From Treponema sp. (GTDB taxonomy: Bacteria > Spirochaetota > Spirochaetia > Treponematales > UBA12059): a stretch of DNA of 18,354 bases. A program made the translations under genes and the position numbers. Under the pieces are notes generated by a model that was not told where the DNA came from, searched no databases, and saw nothing but the letters and a program-made list of their open reading frames with translations. Numbering within the stretch: position 1 is the first letter of the stretch; every line of letters begins with the position of its first letter. Shown here in pieces: positions 1 through 7,068 of this stretch. The stretch covers positions 1-18,354 of the forward strand of contig JAAYUR010000378.1 in assembly GCA_012517645.1 (NCBI GenBank), read 5' to 3'.

Positions 1-67
1 GTCCTGGGCCGTCCCCCTCTTTTTCGCCTCCGTCCTGGTCGCCCTGGCCGGGGAGGCCCGTTCGTGA
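1..67 (+). CDS. Chromate transporter, first half, C-terminal end only (partial)
   Basis: This is the tail of a gene that begins upstream of the window; it reads in frame from base 2 to a TGA at 65-67. The last residues (SWAVPLFFASVLVALAGEARS) form a hydrophobic helix with a short polar end, as expected for the last membrane segment of a small chromate-ion transporter (CHR family, Pfam Chromate_transp). The identification rests mainly on context: the stop overlaps the GTG start of a second chromate-transporter domain by four bases (GTGA, 64-67). That is the usual arrangement of short-chain CHR pairs, in which two roughly 180-residue halves are encoded by adjacent, translationally coupled genes. 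Only 21 residues are visible, so the family call is an inference. Confidence 0.6.
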   Translation, partial: SWAVPLFFASVLVALAGEARS

Positions 68-585
68 ACCTGCCGAGCCTGGCCTGGGTTTTCTTCAAGA
101 TCGGTCTGGCGGCCTACGGCGGGGGCTGGACCATCGTCGGCATCATCAAGACCGAGATCCTGGGACGGGGCTGGATCACCGAGGCGGGATTCTCGGACCT
201 GGTCGCCATCTCCCAGGTGACCCCGGGCCCCGTGGCCCTGAACGCCGCGACCCTGGTGGGGTACCGCCTGGCGGGGCTGCCCGGCGCGGCGGTGGCGACC
301 CTCTCGGTGGTGGCCTTCCCGATCCTGGCCATCCTTACGGCCACCAGCCTCCTGGCCCGCCTCGGCAAGGCCCGGGGTATCATCCAGGAAGCCCTGAAGA
401 CGGGGACCATAGCCCTGGTCGCGATGACCCTCTGGACCTTCCTGCCCGCCGCAGTGTCCTCCTGGACCTCGGGCATCCTGGCCGCGGCCGCCTTCGCCTT
501 GGCGGCCTTCACCCAGACCCATCCTTTGTTCATCATCCTAGGCGCGGGAGGGATCGGCATGATTCTCTCCTTCCTACACCCTTGA
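64..585 (+). CDS. Chromate transporter, second half (short-chain CHR family)
   Basis: A 173-residue integral membrane protein that probably works with the preceding half-protein to move chromate or a related oxyanion across the inner membrane. The N-terminal signature is clear: an FFKIGLAAYGGGWTIVG segment (about residues 10-26), then the GW and F-DLVAISQVTPGPVALNAATLVGY block (about 37-67), which is the conserved core of Pfam Chromate_transp. Several hydrophobic helices follow to the C-terminus. Single-domain length matches short-chain CHR proteins; long-chain ChrA is about 400 residues. The GTG start overlaps the upstream stop by four bases and is preceded by a GGGGAGG ribosome binding site at 50-56 inside the upstream gene, so the two are translationally coupled. 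Many homologues are not experimentally linked to chromate resistance, so the substrate is uncertain. Confidence 0.88.
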   Translation: MNLPSLAWVFFKIGLAAYGGGWTIVGIIKTEILGRGWITEAGFSDLVAISQVTPGPVALNAATLVGYRLAGLPGAAVATLSVVAFPILAILTATSLLARLGKARGIIQEALKTGTIALVAMTLWTFLPAAVSSWTSGILAAAAFALAAFTQTHPLFIILGAGGIGMILSFLHP

Positions 586-610
586 CCCGGTTCGGCGAGG
601 GAACGATACT
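582..610 (+). promoter_or_regulatory. Predicted sigma70 promoter of the REC-PAS-GGDEF-EAL gene
   Basis: TTGACC (582-587), a 17-bp spacer and GATACT (605-610) match a housekeeping promoter. The -35 box overlaps the stop codon of the chromate-transporter gene. The -10 box ends 11 bases before the ATG at 622, so any 5' leader would be only a few bases long, and no Shine-Dalgarno is visible in front of the ATG. Confidence 0.55.
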
Positions 611-621
611 TCCAGTACGCC

Positions 622-2688
622 ATGAACAACGAGAAGATCCTGATCGTAGAGGACGAAAAGATCATCGCCCTGGACCTCCAGCGCCGTCTGGAGCGGTTCG
701 GGTACACCGTGGTCGGGATGGCCGGCGAGGGCGAGACGGCCGTTGAACTGGCCCGTCAGGCGGCGCCGGACATCATCCTCATGGACATCTTCCTGGCCGG
801 CACCATGGACGGCATCGAGGCCGCTGGGATCATCCGCAAACAGCTGGGCTTGCCGGTCATCTTCCTTACCGCCTATGCGGATGAGAAGACCCTGGAGCGG
901 GCGAAGGAAGTCGAGCCCTACGGCTACATCCTAAAACCCCTCAAGGAACGCGAGCTATACACCACCATAGACATAGCCCTGTACAAGTACGGGATCGAGA
1001 AACGCCTGCGGAAGCAGGAGCGGCTCTTCTCGGCCATCCTCCATTCCATCAACGAGGGGATCATAGCCACGGACATGAACCTGAACGTCCAGTTCATGAA
1101 CACCGTGGCCGAGGAGATCACGGGCTATAAAGAGGAAGCCGTAAAGGGCGCCTGCCTTCCCCGGATCTTGACCCTCTTCGATCCCCGCACCCAGAAGGAC
1201 ATCTTGAGCGGCGGATTCCCCCTGGTGGACGAGCGCCCTTATTTCTTCCACGAACTCTCCATCAAGAACACCTTCAACCAGAACATCCTGGTGGACGGCT
1301 CCATTACCCGCATCCACGAGAAAGAGAACGCGACGGAAGGCTACCTGCTGGCCCTGAGGGACATCACCGAGATGAAGAGGATGTCCGAGACCATCAACTA
1401 CCAGGCGAGCCACGATATCCTGACCGGCCTTTCCAACCGGGAGGAGCTTTCCTTCAAGCTCGGGGAGGTCCTCAAGAGCATCCAGCAGACCGGGGAGAAC
1501 CACGGTCTGCTGATCCTGGACATAGACCGGTTCAAGGCGGTCAACGACACCTGCGGGGCCCTGGCGGGGGACGAACTCCTGCGACAGGTCGCTTCCCATA
1601 TCCAGGCCAACATCCAGCGAAACGACATCTCCGCCCGGATCGGGGGGGATGAGTTCGCCTGCATCCTGATGCACTGCGCGGCCCAGGATGCCTTCAATGT
1701 AGCCAAGCGTCTCCAGGAAGCCGCGGCCAACCGAAAGTTCATTTGGCAGGGTACGGTCTTCCCGGTGACCCTGTCCATCGGCATCGTCCCGCTGACCCGG
1801 GAATCCGGGGACATCCACGCGGTCCTGGCCGCGGGGGACGACGCCTGCCACCTGGCCAAGGAGTCCGGCGGCAACAAGATCAGCATCTTCCAGGTGGAGG
1901 ATACCGTCTTCCAGAGGCGGCGCGGAGAGATGGAGTGGATCGGGAAGATCAACCGCGCCATCGACGAAAATCGCTTCCTGCTCTATTACCAGCCCATCGT
2001 CCCCCTGGACCCCGTGAAGGGATACTCGAAGAAGATCGAGATCCTCATCCGGCTGGTGAACGAGGACGGGGGAATAGCGCGTCCCGGGGACTTCATACCC
2101 TCCGCGGAGCGGTACAACCTGATGCCCCAGATCGACCGGTGGGTGATCGAGAACGCCATGCGGGCCTTCCGCACCCTGCGGGACCGGAAGAACCCTCTGG
2201 CGGACTCGATCTTCTCGATCAACCTCTCCGGGCCCTCCCTGTTGGACGAGACCCTGATCGACAAGATTTTGTCCACCCTTGCCCAGTACAGCCTGCCCGC
2301 CTCGTCCTTCTGCTTCGAGATCACCGAGCCCGCGGCCATCCAGAATCTCTCCTACGCCTCCCGGTTCATGAAGCGCCTGAAGGAGGAGGGCTTCACCTTC
2401 GCCCTGGACGACTTCGGGTCCGGATTCTCCTCCTTCGGCTACCTGAAGAACCTGCCCGTGGACTACCTCAAGATCGACGGATCCTTCGTGCAGAGCATCG
2501 ACGAGAGCCTGGTCAGCTGCACCATGGTGGAGTCCATCAACTCCGTTGGCCATGTCATGGGGCTGCGGACGATCGGGGAATTCGTGAAGTCCGACAAGAT
2601 CTGGAAGAAGCTGGTCGAGCTCGGGGTGGACTACGGCCAGGGTTACATCTTCGCGGAACCCCGCCCCCTACTGTCCGATCCGGTTTAG
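622..2688 (+). CDS. Response regulator with PAS, GGDEF and EAL domains (cyclic-di-GMP turnover)
   Basis: A 688-residue cytoplasmic signalling protein. A receiver domain (about 1-120) has the acidic pair E10/D11, phospho-acceptor D55, T83 and K105. A PAS domain (about 133-255) ends in the typical LALRDITE motif. The GGDEF domain (about 260-425) keeps the active signature RIGGDEF (339-345). The EAL domain (about 435-682) reads EIL instead of EAL at 473-475 but retains the metal and catalytic positions E473, N534, E566, D596/D597, K617, E653 and Q673. The inhibitory I-site before GGDEF reads QRND (332-335) instead of RxxD, so product inhibition is probably lost. The protein could therefore make, break or switch between synthesis and hydrolysis of c-di-GMP under control of a sensor kinase; no kinase gene is adjacent. 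It appears monocistronic, with its own predicted promoter and no Shine-Dalgarno. It converges on the next gene with only 37 bp between the two stops. Confidence 0.95.
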   Translation: MNNEKILIVEDEKIIALDLQRRLERFGYTVVGMAGEGETAVELARQAAPDIILMDIFLAGTMDGIEAAGIIRKQLGLPVIFLTAYADEKTLERAKEVEPYGYILKPLKERELYTTIDIALYKYGIEKRLRKQERLFSAILHSINEGIIATDMNLNVQFMNTVAEEITGYKEEAVKGACLPRILTLFDPRTQKDILSGGFPLVDERPYFFHELSIKNTFNQNILVDGSITRIHEKENATEGYLLALRDITEMKRMSETINYQASHDILTGLSNREELSFKLGEVLKSIQQTGENHGLLILDIDRFKAVNDTCGALAGDELLRQVASHIQANIQRNDISARIGGDEFACILMHCAAQDAFNVAKRLQEAAANRKFIWQGTVFPVTLSIGIVPLTRESGDIHAVLAAGDDACHLAKESGGNKISIFQVEDTVFQRRRGEMEWIGKINRAIDENRFLLYYQPIVPLDPVKGYSKKIEILIRLVNEDGGIARPGDFIPSAERYNLMPQIDRWVIENAMRAFRTLRDRKNPLADSIFSINLSGPSLLDETLIDKILSTLAQYSLPASSFCFEITEPAAIQNLSYASRFMKRLKEEGFTFALDDFGSGFSSFGYLKNLPVDYLKIDGSFVQSIDESLVSCTMVESINSVGHVMGLRTIGEFVKSDKIWKKLVELGVDYGQGYIFAEPRPLLSDPV

Positions 2689-2725
2689 GAGGATTCGAGG
2701 AAGATGCTCTGCCGGATACCCGGGA

Positions 2726-3772
2726 CTAGGTGGCCCCGGCAAGCAGGGCATCCGAGTCCTTCCGCACCCGGGAGATCGCCCCCTCGAAGGCGGGGACGTC
2801 CGCCAGGGTCTTGACCGGGGACAGCTCCTCCGGCAGGGCTGCGGCCAGAAGGCGCACCAGGCGGCCCTCGGCGAGCCGGGCGTCCACGTTGTCCAGGGCG
2901 AACTCCCGGCCCGCGGGATCGTTCCCCGGGATCGAGTATCCCTGCCCCTCCCGCCAGTGTTCCGCCCGGATCGTCTCGCACAGGGCGTAGAGGGACGAGG
3001 CCTTGTAAGCCCGCAGGCCCACGTTGGCCCAGCCCGGACCGGAGGGGACGGCGGCTCCGGAGAGTTTTGCATGCCCGAAGGAGGCCGGGCGGCCGAAGGA
3101 ATCCAGGGTGATCGGGTAGGAGGGGTTGTCGAATCGGGCGGCGGGGAGCAGGAGGCCCACCGGTTCGCCCAGGGATACCAGGGCATCCAGAACGATCAGC
3201 GCGGCCCGGGCGGTGAAGGGACTCGAGGCGTCGCCTCCGAAGTTCACCAGGACGTACTCCGCTTCCTTCCACCGATCCCGACACTGCCATACCGCGTCTC
3301 CGTGCCCCAGGGGCTTGCCCAGGGGGGCTTCCTGGGTGACGAAGGATCGCTCCCCCTCCGGGATCCCCAGGGGCTTCAGGATTTCCTCGTCGATCTCCGC
3401 TTCCCACCCCCGGACAACGATGATCCGGCGGCCGAGCCCCCGGAAGGCGTCCACCGCGTAGGCCGCGATGGGCACGGGGTCCGGCCCCCGGCCCAGGACA
3501 TTGCGCACCGGAAAGAGCCCTCGGGGCCGCGCCGGATCGAAGTTCGGGGCCCGGCCCTCCGCGGCCGCTGCTTTCAAGGAGTCCAGCCAACGGGAACCGG
3601 CTCCAGCAAGCAGGGTCAGGCACACCGTCCGATCCGCAAGGTACTCGAGGTACTCGGGGAGGGAGCGGATGCCCCGCCGGTTTTCCGACAAGGCCCGGGA
3701 GATCAGGGAGGCCCGCAGGCCGAAAGCCTTCCCATGGTCGGTTCCTGTCAGCCTCACAAGGGAGTTCGTCAT
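2726..3772 (-). CDS. Nucleotidyltransferase-like protein (GlmU/MobA-type NTP-transferase fold)
   Basis: A 348-residue soluble protein without a secure family name. Residues 50-62 (VCLTLLAGAGSRW) resemble the glycine-rich nucleotide-binding loop of NTP-transferases, ARPRGLFPVRN (81-91) resembles the following K/R-P-LFPV substrate motif, PLGHGDAV (154-161) resembles the PLGTGHA loop of sugar-nucleotide pyrophosphorylases, and LVNFGGDASSP (175-185) could be the metal-binding GD segment. These occur in the right order and spacing for a Rossmann-type NTP-transferase. The likely reaction is transfer of a nucleotidyl group to a sugar phosphate or similar substrate, but the substrate cannot be read from the sequence. 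The N-terminal 45 residues precede the fold. The gene lies 25 bp downstream of the DUF2156 gene on the same strand, so the two may be co-transcribed. It also has its own TATACT box six bases before the ATG and no Shine-Dalgarno. Confidence 0.7.
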   Translation of the reverse strand: MTNSLVRLTGTDHGKAFGLRASLISRALSENRRGIRSLPEYLEYLADRTVCLTLLAGAGSRWLDSLKAAAAEGRAPNFDPARPRGLFPVRNVLGRGPDPVPIAAYAVDAFRGLGRRIIVVRGWEAEIDEEILKPLGIPEGERSFVTQEAPLGKPLGHGDAVWQCRDRWKEAEYVLVNFGGDASSPFTARAALIVLDALVSLGEPVGLLLPAARFDNPSYPITLDSFGRPASFGHAKLSGAAVPSGPGWANVGLRAYKASSLYALCETIRAEHWREGQGYSIPGNDPAGREFALDNVDARLAEGRLVRLLAAALPEELSPVKTLADVPAFEGAISRVRKDSDALLAGAT

Positions 3773-3778
3773 GGGGAC

Positions 3779-3784
3779 AGTATA
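3779..3784 (-). promoter_or_regulatory. Candidate -10 box of the nucleotidyltransferase-like gene
   Basis: TATACT read on the minus strand, ending six bases before the ATG at 3772. The -35 position at 17-bp spacing is poor (TAGAGC), so the evidence is the -10 box and the absence of any Shine-Dalgarno (GTCCCC precedes the ATG). A transcript from here would be leaderless. Confidence 0.35.
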
Positions 3785-3797
3785 GTGCGGAACGGCC

Positions 3798-4670
3798 CTA
3801 GGCTCTATAGACTCGATACTTCTTTACGAAGCCGAAAGGCCGGTAGGTCATCTTGGCCTGCCGGAGCCCCTCGTCCCCGAGGTCCTGCTCCCGGTTCACG
3901 ACCCGGAAGTACTTGGGCAAGGCCTGGGCGAAGGCCTGGTTGATGAATTGGTAGATGCCCTTGTACCCGTCCACGGCCTTCTCGAAGTGGACCGCGAACA
4001 TCCGGGCCTTGGAGATGGGCTCCCCGAGGACATACCCCGCAGGCCGGCCGTCGGCGTAGTATACCGCTCCCCGCATGCCCAGCTCCTGGAAGAGATCCAA
4101 GGCCTCCCGGGAGGCGGCATAGTCCCCTTCGACACCATTCGATTCACGCCAGCGATCCAGTACTTGGACGGCGTCCGCGACGTTGGCCCGGGTGAGGGGC
4201 CGCTGTTCGCAGGAGCAGGTGCCCAGAAAGGCGTTCACCAGGTTCCGCTTCTTGTGGTAGGCCTTGCCGGAGAGCTCCGCCAAGTCCTCCCGGCGGTAGA
4301 GGTAGTCGAAGTTGTCCCGGTCCTCCTGGATCCGGTACCCCCACTGCTCCAGATCCACCCGTCGGTCCCGGGACTGGCTTTCCGATAGGTTTTTGAGGTA
4401 CAGGCGGGTCCGGAAAAGGTCTTCCAGGACTTCCCGGTCCGGGACGGCGCAGGGAGTCAGGAAGAAAGGCTCCCCGTTCTTTAGGCCCGTCAAGACCAAA
4501 GTCTGATCGGAAATCCGGGATACCTTGTATCCGTATACATGCCGGAAAAGGTAGAGATTGGAAAAGGTGAACTCCGAGATTCCGTCGGAAAGAAGATTCA
4601 GTCGGGGATACATCTCGTCCCGCATGTCCAGGGAGATCGGGGCGAATTCGGGGTATTCAGGTATGGCCAT
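3798..4670 (-). CDS. DUF2156 family protein (GNAT-like fold)
   Basis: A 290-residue protein of the DUF2156 family, related to the C-terminal aminoacyl-transfer domain of phosphatidylglycerol lysyltransferases (MprF) but without membrane helices. Family marks are the AYHKKRNLVNAF segment (about 137-148), the GAVYYADGRPAGYVLGEPI strand-turn (about 201-219) and the conserved C-terminal REQDLGDEGLRQAKMTYRPFGFVKKY block (about 260-285), typical of the second GNAT-like repeat. The biochemical role of free-standing DUF2156 proteins is not settled; transfer of an acyl or aminoacyl group is a guess from the fold. The frame is open upstream to 4763. I chose the ATG at 4670 because a promoter (TTGCCC, 17 bp, TATATT) ends seven bases before it, and because the extra 31 residues would lie across that promoter and have no family-like sequence. 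The gene is divergent from pepT. Confidence 0.8.
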   Translation of the reverse strand: MAIPEYPEFAPISLDMRDEMYPRLNLLSDGISEFTFSNLYLFRHVYGYKVSRISDQTLVLTGLKNGEPFFLTPCAVPDREVLEDLFRTRLYLKNLSESQSRDRRVDLEQWGYRIQEDRDNFDYLYRREDLAELSGKAYHKKRNLVNAFLGTCSCEQRPLTRANVADAVQVLDRWRESNGVEGDYAASREALDLFQELGMRGAVYYADGRPAGYVLGEPISKARMFAVHFEKAVDGYKGIYQFINQAFAQALPKYFRVVNREQDLGDEGLRQAKMTYRPFGFVKKYRVYRA

Positions 4671-4677
4671 CGGGAAG

Positions 4678-4706
4678 AATATATCGATTGCCCTTCCCGG
4701 GGGCAA
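4678..4706 (-). promoter_or_regulatory. Predicted leaderless promoter of the DUF2156 gene
   Basis: On the minus strand TTGCCC (4706-4701), a 17-bp spacer and TATATT (4683-4678), followed by seven bases and the ATG at 4670. The start of transcription would fall on the start codon. There is no Shine-Dalgarno. The promoter is back to back with the pepT promoter, and the two -35 boxes are 13 bp apart. Confidence 0.6.
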
Positions 4707-4719
4707 GACGGACCCGCAC

Positions 4720-4748
4720 TTGCCCAATTTCGGAAACCGGGACATACT
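4720..4748 (+). promoter_or_regulatory. Predicted leaderless promoter of pepT
   Basis: TTGCCC (4720-4725), a 17-bp spacer and CATACT (4743-4748), then seven bases (GCCCGGC) and the ATG at 4756. No Shine-Dalgarno is present. The -35 hexamer and the spacing are identical to the divergent DUF2156 promoter. Confidence 0.6.
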
Positions 4749-4755
4749 GCCCGGC

Positions 4756-6012
4756 ATGGACAACTACAAGGAAGCGCTTTCGGACCCCTTCTCGGGGGAG
4801 CTGGCCGAACGCCTGGTGCGGTACGCCCGGATCTAGACGACCAGCGACCGACACGTCGAGGAGATCCCATCCACCCCGACCCAGTGGGATCTAGCCCGGG
4901 TCCTAAAACAGGAACTCGAGGATCTCGGATGTTCCGACGTAACCCTGGACGAGCACTGCTATCTCTCCGCCCGGCTTCCCCCGACGCCCGGCTTCGAGAA
5001 CAAGCCCTGCATCGGGTTCATGGCTCACATGGACACCGCCAGCGACGTCACAGCCAAGGACGCCAAGCCCCGGATCGTCCCGAACTACGACGGAAAGGCC
5101 CTCAGGCTCTCGGCCGAGCATACCCTGGATCCCGCGGTCTATCCGGACCTGGCGGACCATGCGGGCGACACCCTTATCGTGACGGACGGCTCCACCCTCC
5201 TGGGCGCGGACGACAAGGCGGGGGTGGCGGAGATCCTGACGGCCCTGAAGCACCTGATCGCCCACCCGGAGAAAGCCCACGGCCCCCTGGAGGTCTTCTT
5301 CACCCCCGACGAAGAGACCGGAAAAGGCATGAACCTCTTCCCACTGAAGAACGTCCGCTCCTCGGCCTGCTACACCCTGGACGGCGGAAAACTGGGAGAA
5401 ATCGAGGCGGAATGTTTCACCGCCTACTCCGCCAAGCTGACCTTCAAGGGGTATGTCATCCACATCGGGTCCGCCCGGGGCAAGCTGGCCAACGCCACGG
5501 CCATGGCCGCCTCCTTCGTCTCCCTGCTGCCCCGGGCGGAAAGTCCGGAGGCGACGGACGGGTGGTACGGCTACTACTGCCCCATCGAGATCAAGGGAAC
5601 CCTGGAAAGCGCCTCGGTGGAGGTCTTCCTGAGGGATTTCACGGACGAGGGGATGAGCCGCCGCATCGAGACGGTCAAGGCCCTGGCCAAGGCCGTGGAG
5701 GCCCAGTTTCCGGGCGGTTCCGTCGAAGCGGACATCCAGAAACAGTACGTCAACATGCGAAAGAAACTGGACGAACGCCCCGAGGTCCTCGAGCGTCTGG
5801 TACAGGCCTGCAAGGACGTCGGGATCAGTCCCGTGATCAAGCCGATCCGGGGAGGCACGGACGGCGCCCGGCTTACGGAGATGGGCATACCCACCCCGAA
5901 CATCTTCACCGGCGGATACAACTACCATTCCCGACATGAATGGGCCAGTGTGGCCGAGATGGTGATGACGACCCGGACGATTCTGCGCCTGATCCGGCTT
6001 TGGGCGGACTGA
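4756..6012 (+). pseudogene. pepT: Peptidase T (tripeptide aminopeptidase, M20B), interrupted by an in-frame amber codon
   Basis: The reading frame encodes a 418-codon peptidase T, a cytoplasmic dizinc aminopeptidase that removes the N-terminal residue of tripeptides. Normal family length is about 410. The metal ligands and catalytic residues are all present: AHMDT (H91/D93), LLGADDKAGVAEI, FTPDEETG, YTLDGG and the C-terminal histidine in YHSRHEW. Codon 27 is TAG (4834-4836). It sits exactly in the conserved N-terminal block, between RYARI and TTSDRHVEEIPST, with both sides matching the family. No frameshift is needed, so this is a single nonsense codon. The first in-frame ATG after it (5020) would begin at the metal-binding HMD motif and lose about 88 residues; no in-frame GTG or TTG occurs between. 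Neighbouring genes use TAG as a normal stop, so recoding is unlikely. It is either a fresh inactivating mutation or a sequence error. The ATG at 4756 is supported by the promoter at 4720-4748. Confidence 0.88.
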
Positions 6013-6019
6013 CGTCGGG

Positions 6020-6054
6020 GCTGTCCAAAAAGCTCGGATAGCTTTTTGGACAGC
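6020..6054 (+). repeat. Hairpin 1 after pepT
   Basis: A perfect 15-bp inverted repeat, GCTGTCCAAAAAGCT (6020-6034) and its complement (6040-6054), around the five-base loop CGGAT. It begins eight bases after the pepT stop. There is no terminal U-tract of the classical kind. It shares its loop type with the next hairpin. Confidence 0.85.
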
Positions 6055-6058
6055 TTAG

Positions 6059-6091
6059 GCTTTTTCAAAACTCGGAGAGTTTTGAAAAAGC
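6059..6091 (+). repeat. Hairpin 2 after pepT
   Basis: A perfect 14-bp inverted repeat, GCTTTTTCAAAACT (6059-6072) with its complement (6078-6091), around the loop CGGAG. The stem sequence differs from hairpin 1, but loop length and the CGGA core are kept. Confidence 0.85.
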
Positions 6092-6117
6092 TACCTTGAA
6101 ATCCGCGATCGGGCGCA

Positions 6118-6146
6118 GCGATTGCAACGCGACCGCGAGCAATCGC
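6118..6146. repeat. Hairpin 3 in the pepT/amidotransferase spacer
   Basis: An eight-base inverted repeat GCGATTGC (6118-6125) and GCAATCGC (6139-6146) separated by 13 bases that themselves contain CGC/GCG complementarity. It is weaker than its neighbours and lies between the two convergent gene ends. Confidence 0.55.
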
Positions 6147-6149
6147 AAA

Positions 6150-6184
6150 GCCAATTTCAAAAGTGACCGACTTTTGAAATTGGC
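6150..6184 (-). repeat. Hairpin 4, downstream of the amidotransferase gene
   Basis: A perfect 15-bp inverted repeat, GCCAATTTCAAAAGT (6150-6164) and its complement (6170-6184). Read on the minus strand, the sense of the nearest gene end, the loop is CGGTC, so it matches the CGG-loop pattern of hairpins 1 and 2 in the opposite orientation. The spacer 6013-6230 holds no gene. Confidence 0.8.
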
Positions 6185-6230
6185 TCAGGTGGTCAAAGTA
6201 TATCAGTTTCCCGGAGCCGGGCGAACGGTG

Positions 6231-6932
6231 TCAGGCCTTGAGCCCGCCCACCGTCCGGAGCATCTTCAGCATGGACGCCTTCACGGAAGCGTGGGCGGCC
6301 TCGTTCGCGGCGACCGCGCCGGGGTCCTGCCACACCGGGCTGGGGGCAGGCAGGGAGGCGGCGTCCCGGGTAACCATGGAACGGAGTTGCTCCGCCGAGA
6401 ACTCCAGGTGGAACTGGAGGCCGAAGGTCCGGTCCCCGTAGGAGAAAGCCTGGTTCGGGCAGTGTTCCGTCCGGGCCAGGCGCACCGCCCCGGACGGGAG
6501 ATCGAAGACGTCGTTGTGCCAGAGAAAACCCAGCAGAGGGTCCGCCAGACCCTCGAACAAGGGAGACCTCCGCCCGGCCTCGGTGCGCTCGATCTCCCAG
6601 TAGCCGAACTCGGGCACCGGCGTCTTGTAGACCCGGGCTCCCAGCAGGCGGGCCAGAAGCTGGCCGCCCAGACAGATCCCCAACAGCGGAACTCCCGCCT
6701 TGACGACGGTCTCCATGTACGAGAGCTCGTCCCGGATCCAGGGATATCTATCGTCCTCGGTCGCGTACATGTAGCCCCCGAAGACGATGACCGCGTCGAA
6801 TTCCGAGGGCGAGGCGGGCCGGCCCCCCTCCGAAAAGAGGACCGTGTCGAGCCGGACGCCGCCTGCGGACAGGTCGGACTCGAAGTTGTAGGGAGACCGG
6901 GGAGGTCCGTGCCGGACTAGAAGGTATCGCAT
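6231..6932 (-). CDS. Class-I glutamine amidotransferase domain protein (GMP-synthase-like)
   Basis: A 233-residue stand-alone class-I glutamine amidotransferase. The nucleophile elbow is GICLGGQ with C87, and the catalytic His and Glu lie in GLQFHLEF (H175, E177), giving a complete triad. An upstream FGGYMYATEDD segment (about 51-61) corresponds to the oxyanion and substrate region of the GMP-synthase-like subgroup (COG0518). The protein should release ammonia from glutamine or hydrolyse a gamma-glutamyl bond; the acceptor is unknown because no synthetase partner is adjacent. The ATG at 6932 has no Shine-Dalgarno, but a perfect TATAAT ends eight bases before it, with TTGCCC at 17-bp spacing. 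It is divergent from aspS and convergent with pepT. Confidence 0.88.
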   Translation of the reverse strand: MRYLLVRHGPPRSPYNFESDLSAGGVRLDTVLFSEGGRPASPSEFDAVIVFGGYMYATEDDRYPWIRDELSYMETVVKAGVPLLGICLGGQLLARLLGARVYKTPVPEFGYWEIERTEAGRRSPLFEGLADPLLGFLWHNDVFDLPSGAVRLARTEHCPNQAFSYGDRTFGLQFHLEFSAEQLRSMVTRDAASLPAPSPVWQDPGAVAANEAAHASVKASMLKMLRTVGGLKA

Positions 6933-6940
6933 GGCCGCGG

Positions 6941-6969
6941 ATTATAGCGGCCTACGGGGCTCCGGGCAA
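6941..6969 (-). promoter_or_regulatory. Predicted leaderless promoter of the amidotransferase gene
   Basis: Minus strand: TTGCCC (6969-6964), a 17-bp spacer, TATAAT (6946-6941), eight bases, then the ATG at 6932. The -10 box is perfect, and the -35 box is identical to those of pepT and the DUF2156 gene. Confidence 0.7.
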
Positions 6970-7030
6970 CACGTGGGGAATGGTACGAACCCTGTTGTCG
7001 GGAATCCGGGGCGGGGAACCGCCGCCGGCC

Positions 7031-7060
7031 TTGCGCGGGCCCGTCGGGCAAGTATACAAT
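7031..7060 (+). promoter_or_regulatory. Predicted leaderless promoter of aspS
   Basis: TTGCGC (7031-7036), an 18-bp spacer and TACAAT (7055-7060), then eight bases (GCCGCCTC) and the aspS ATG at 7069. No Shine-Dalgarno lies between. This supports 7069 over any of the upstream in-frame starts. Confidence 0.5.
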
Positions 7061-7068
7061 GCCGCCTC

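Noticed and set aside
955..2553. Long antisense open frame (532 codons, -) across the GGDEF-EAL gene
   Set aside because: It is a mirror of the strong coding frame in GC-rich DNA and shows no recognisable protein family.
4834..4836. Pyrrolysine or other recoding of the pepT amber codon
   Set aside because: TAG is an ordinary stop for several neighbouring genes, the site is not catalytic in this family, and no suppressor system is visible in the window.
6020..6184. CRISPR array or intrinsic terminators at the pepT spacer
   Set aside because: Arms are not direct repeats with spacers, and none of the stems is followed directly by a proper U-tract.
6931..7068. Upstream extension of aspS to the ATG at 6931
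   Set aside because: The added 46 residues have no AspRS similarity and cover the divergent promoters; the conserved N-terminus begins at 7069.
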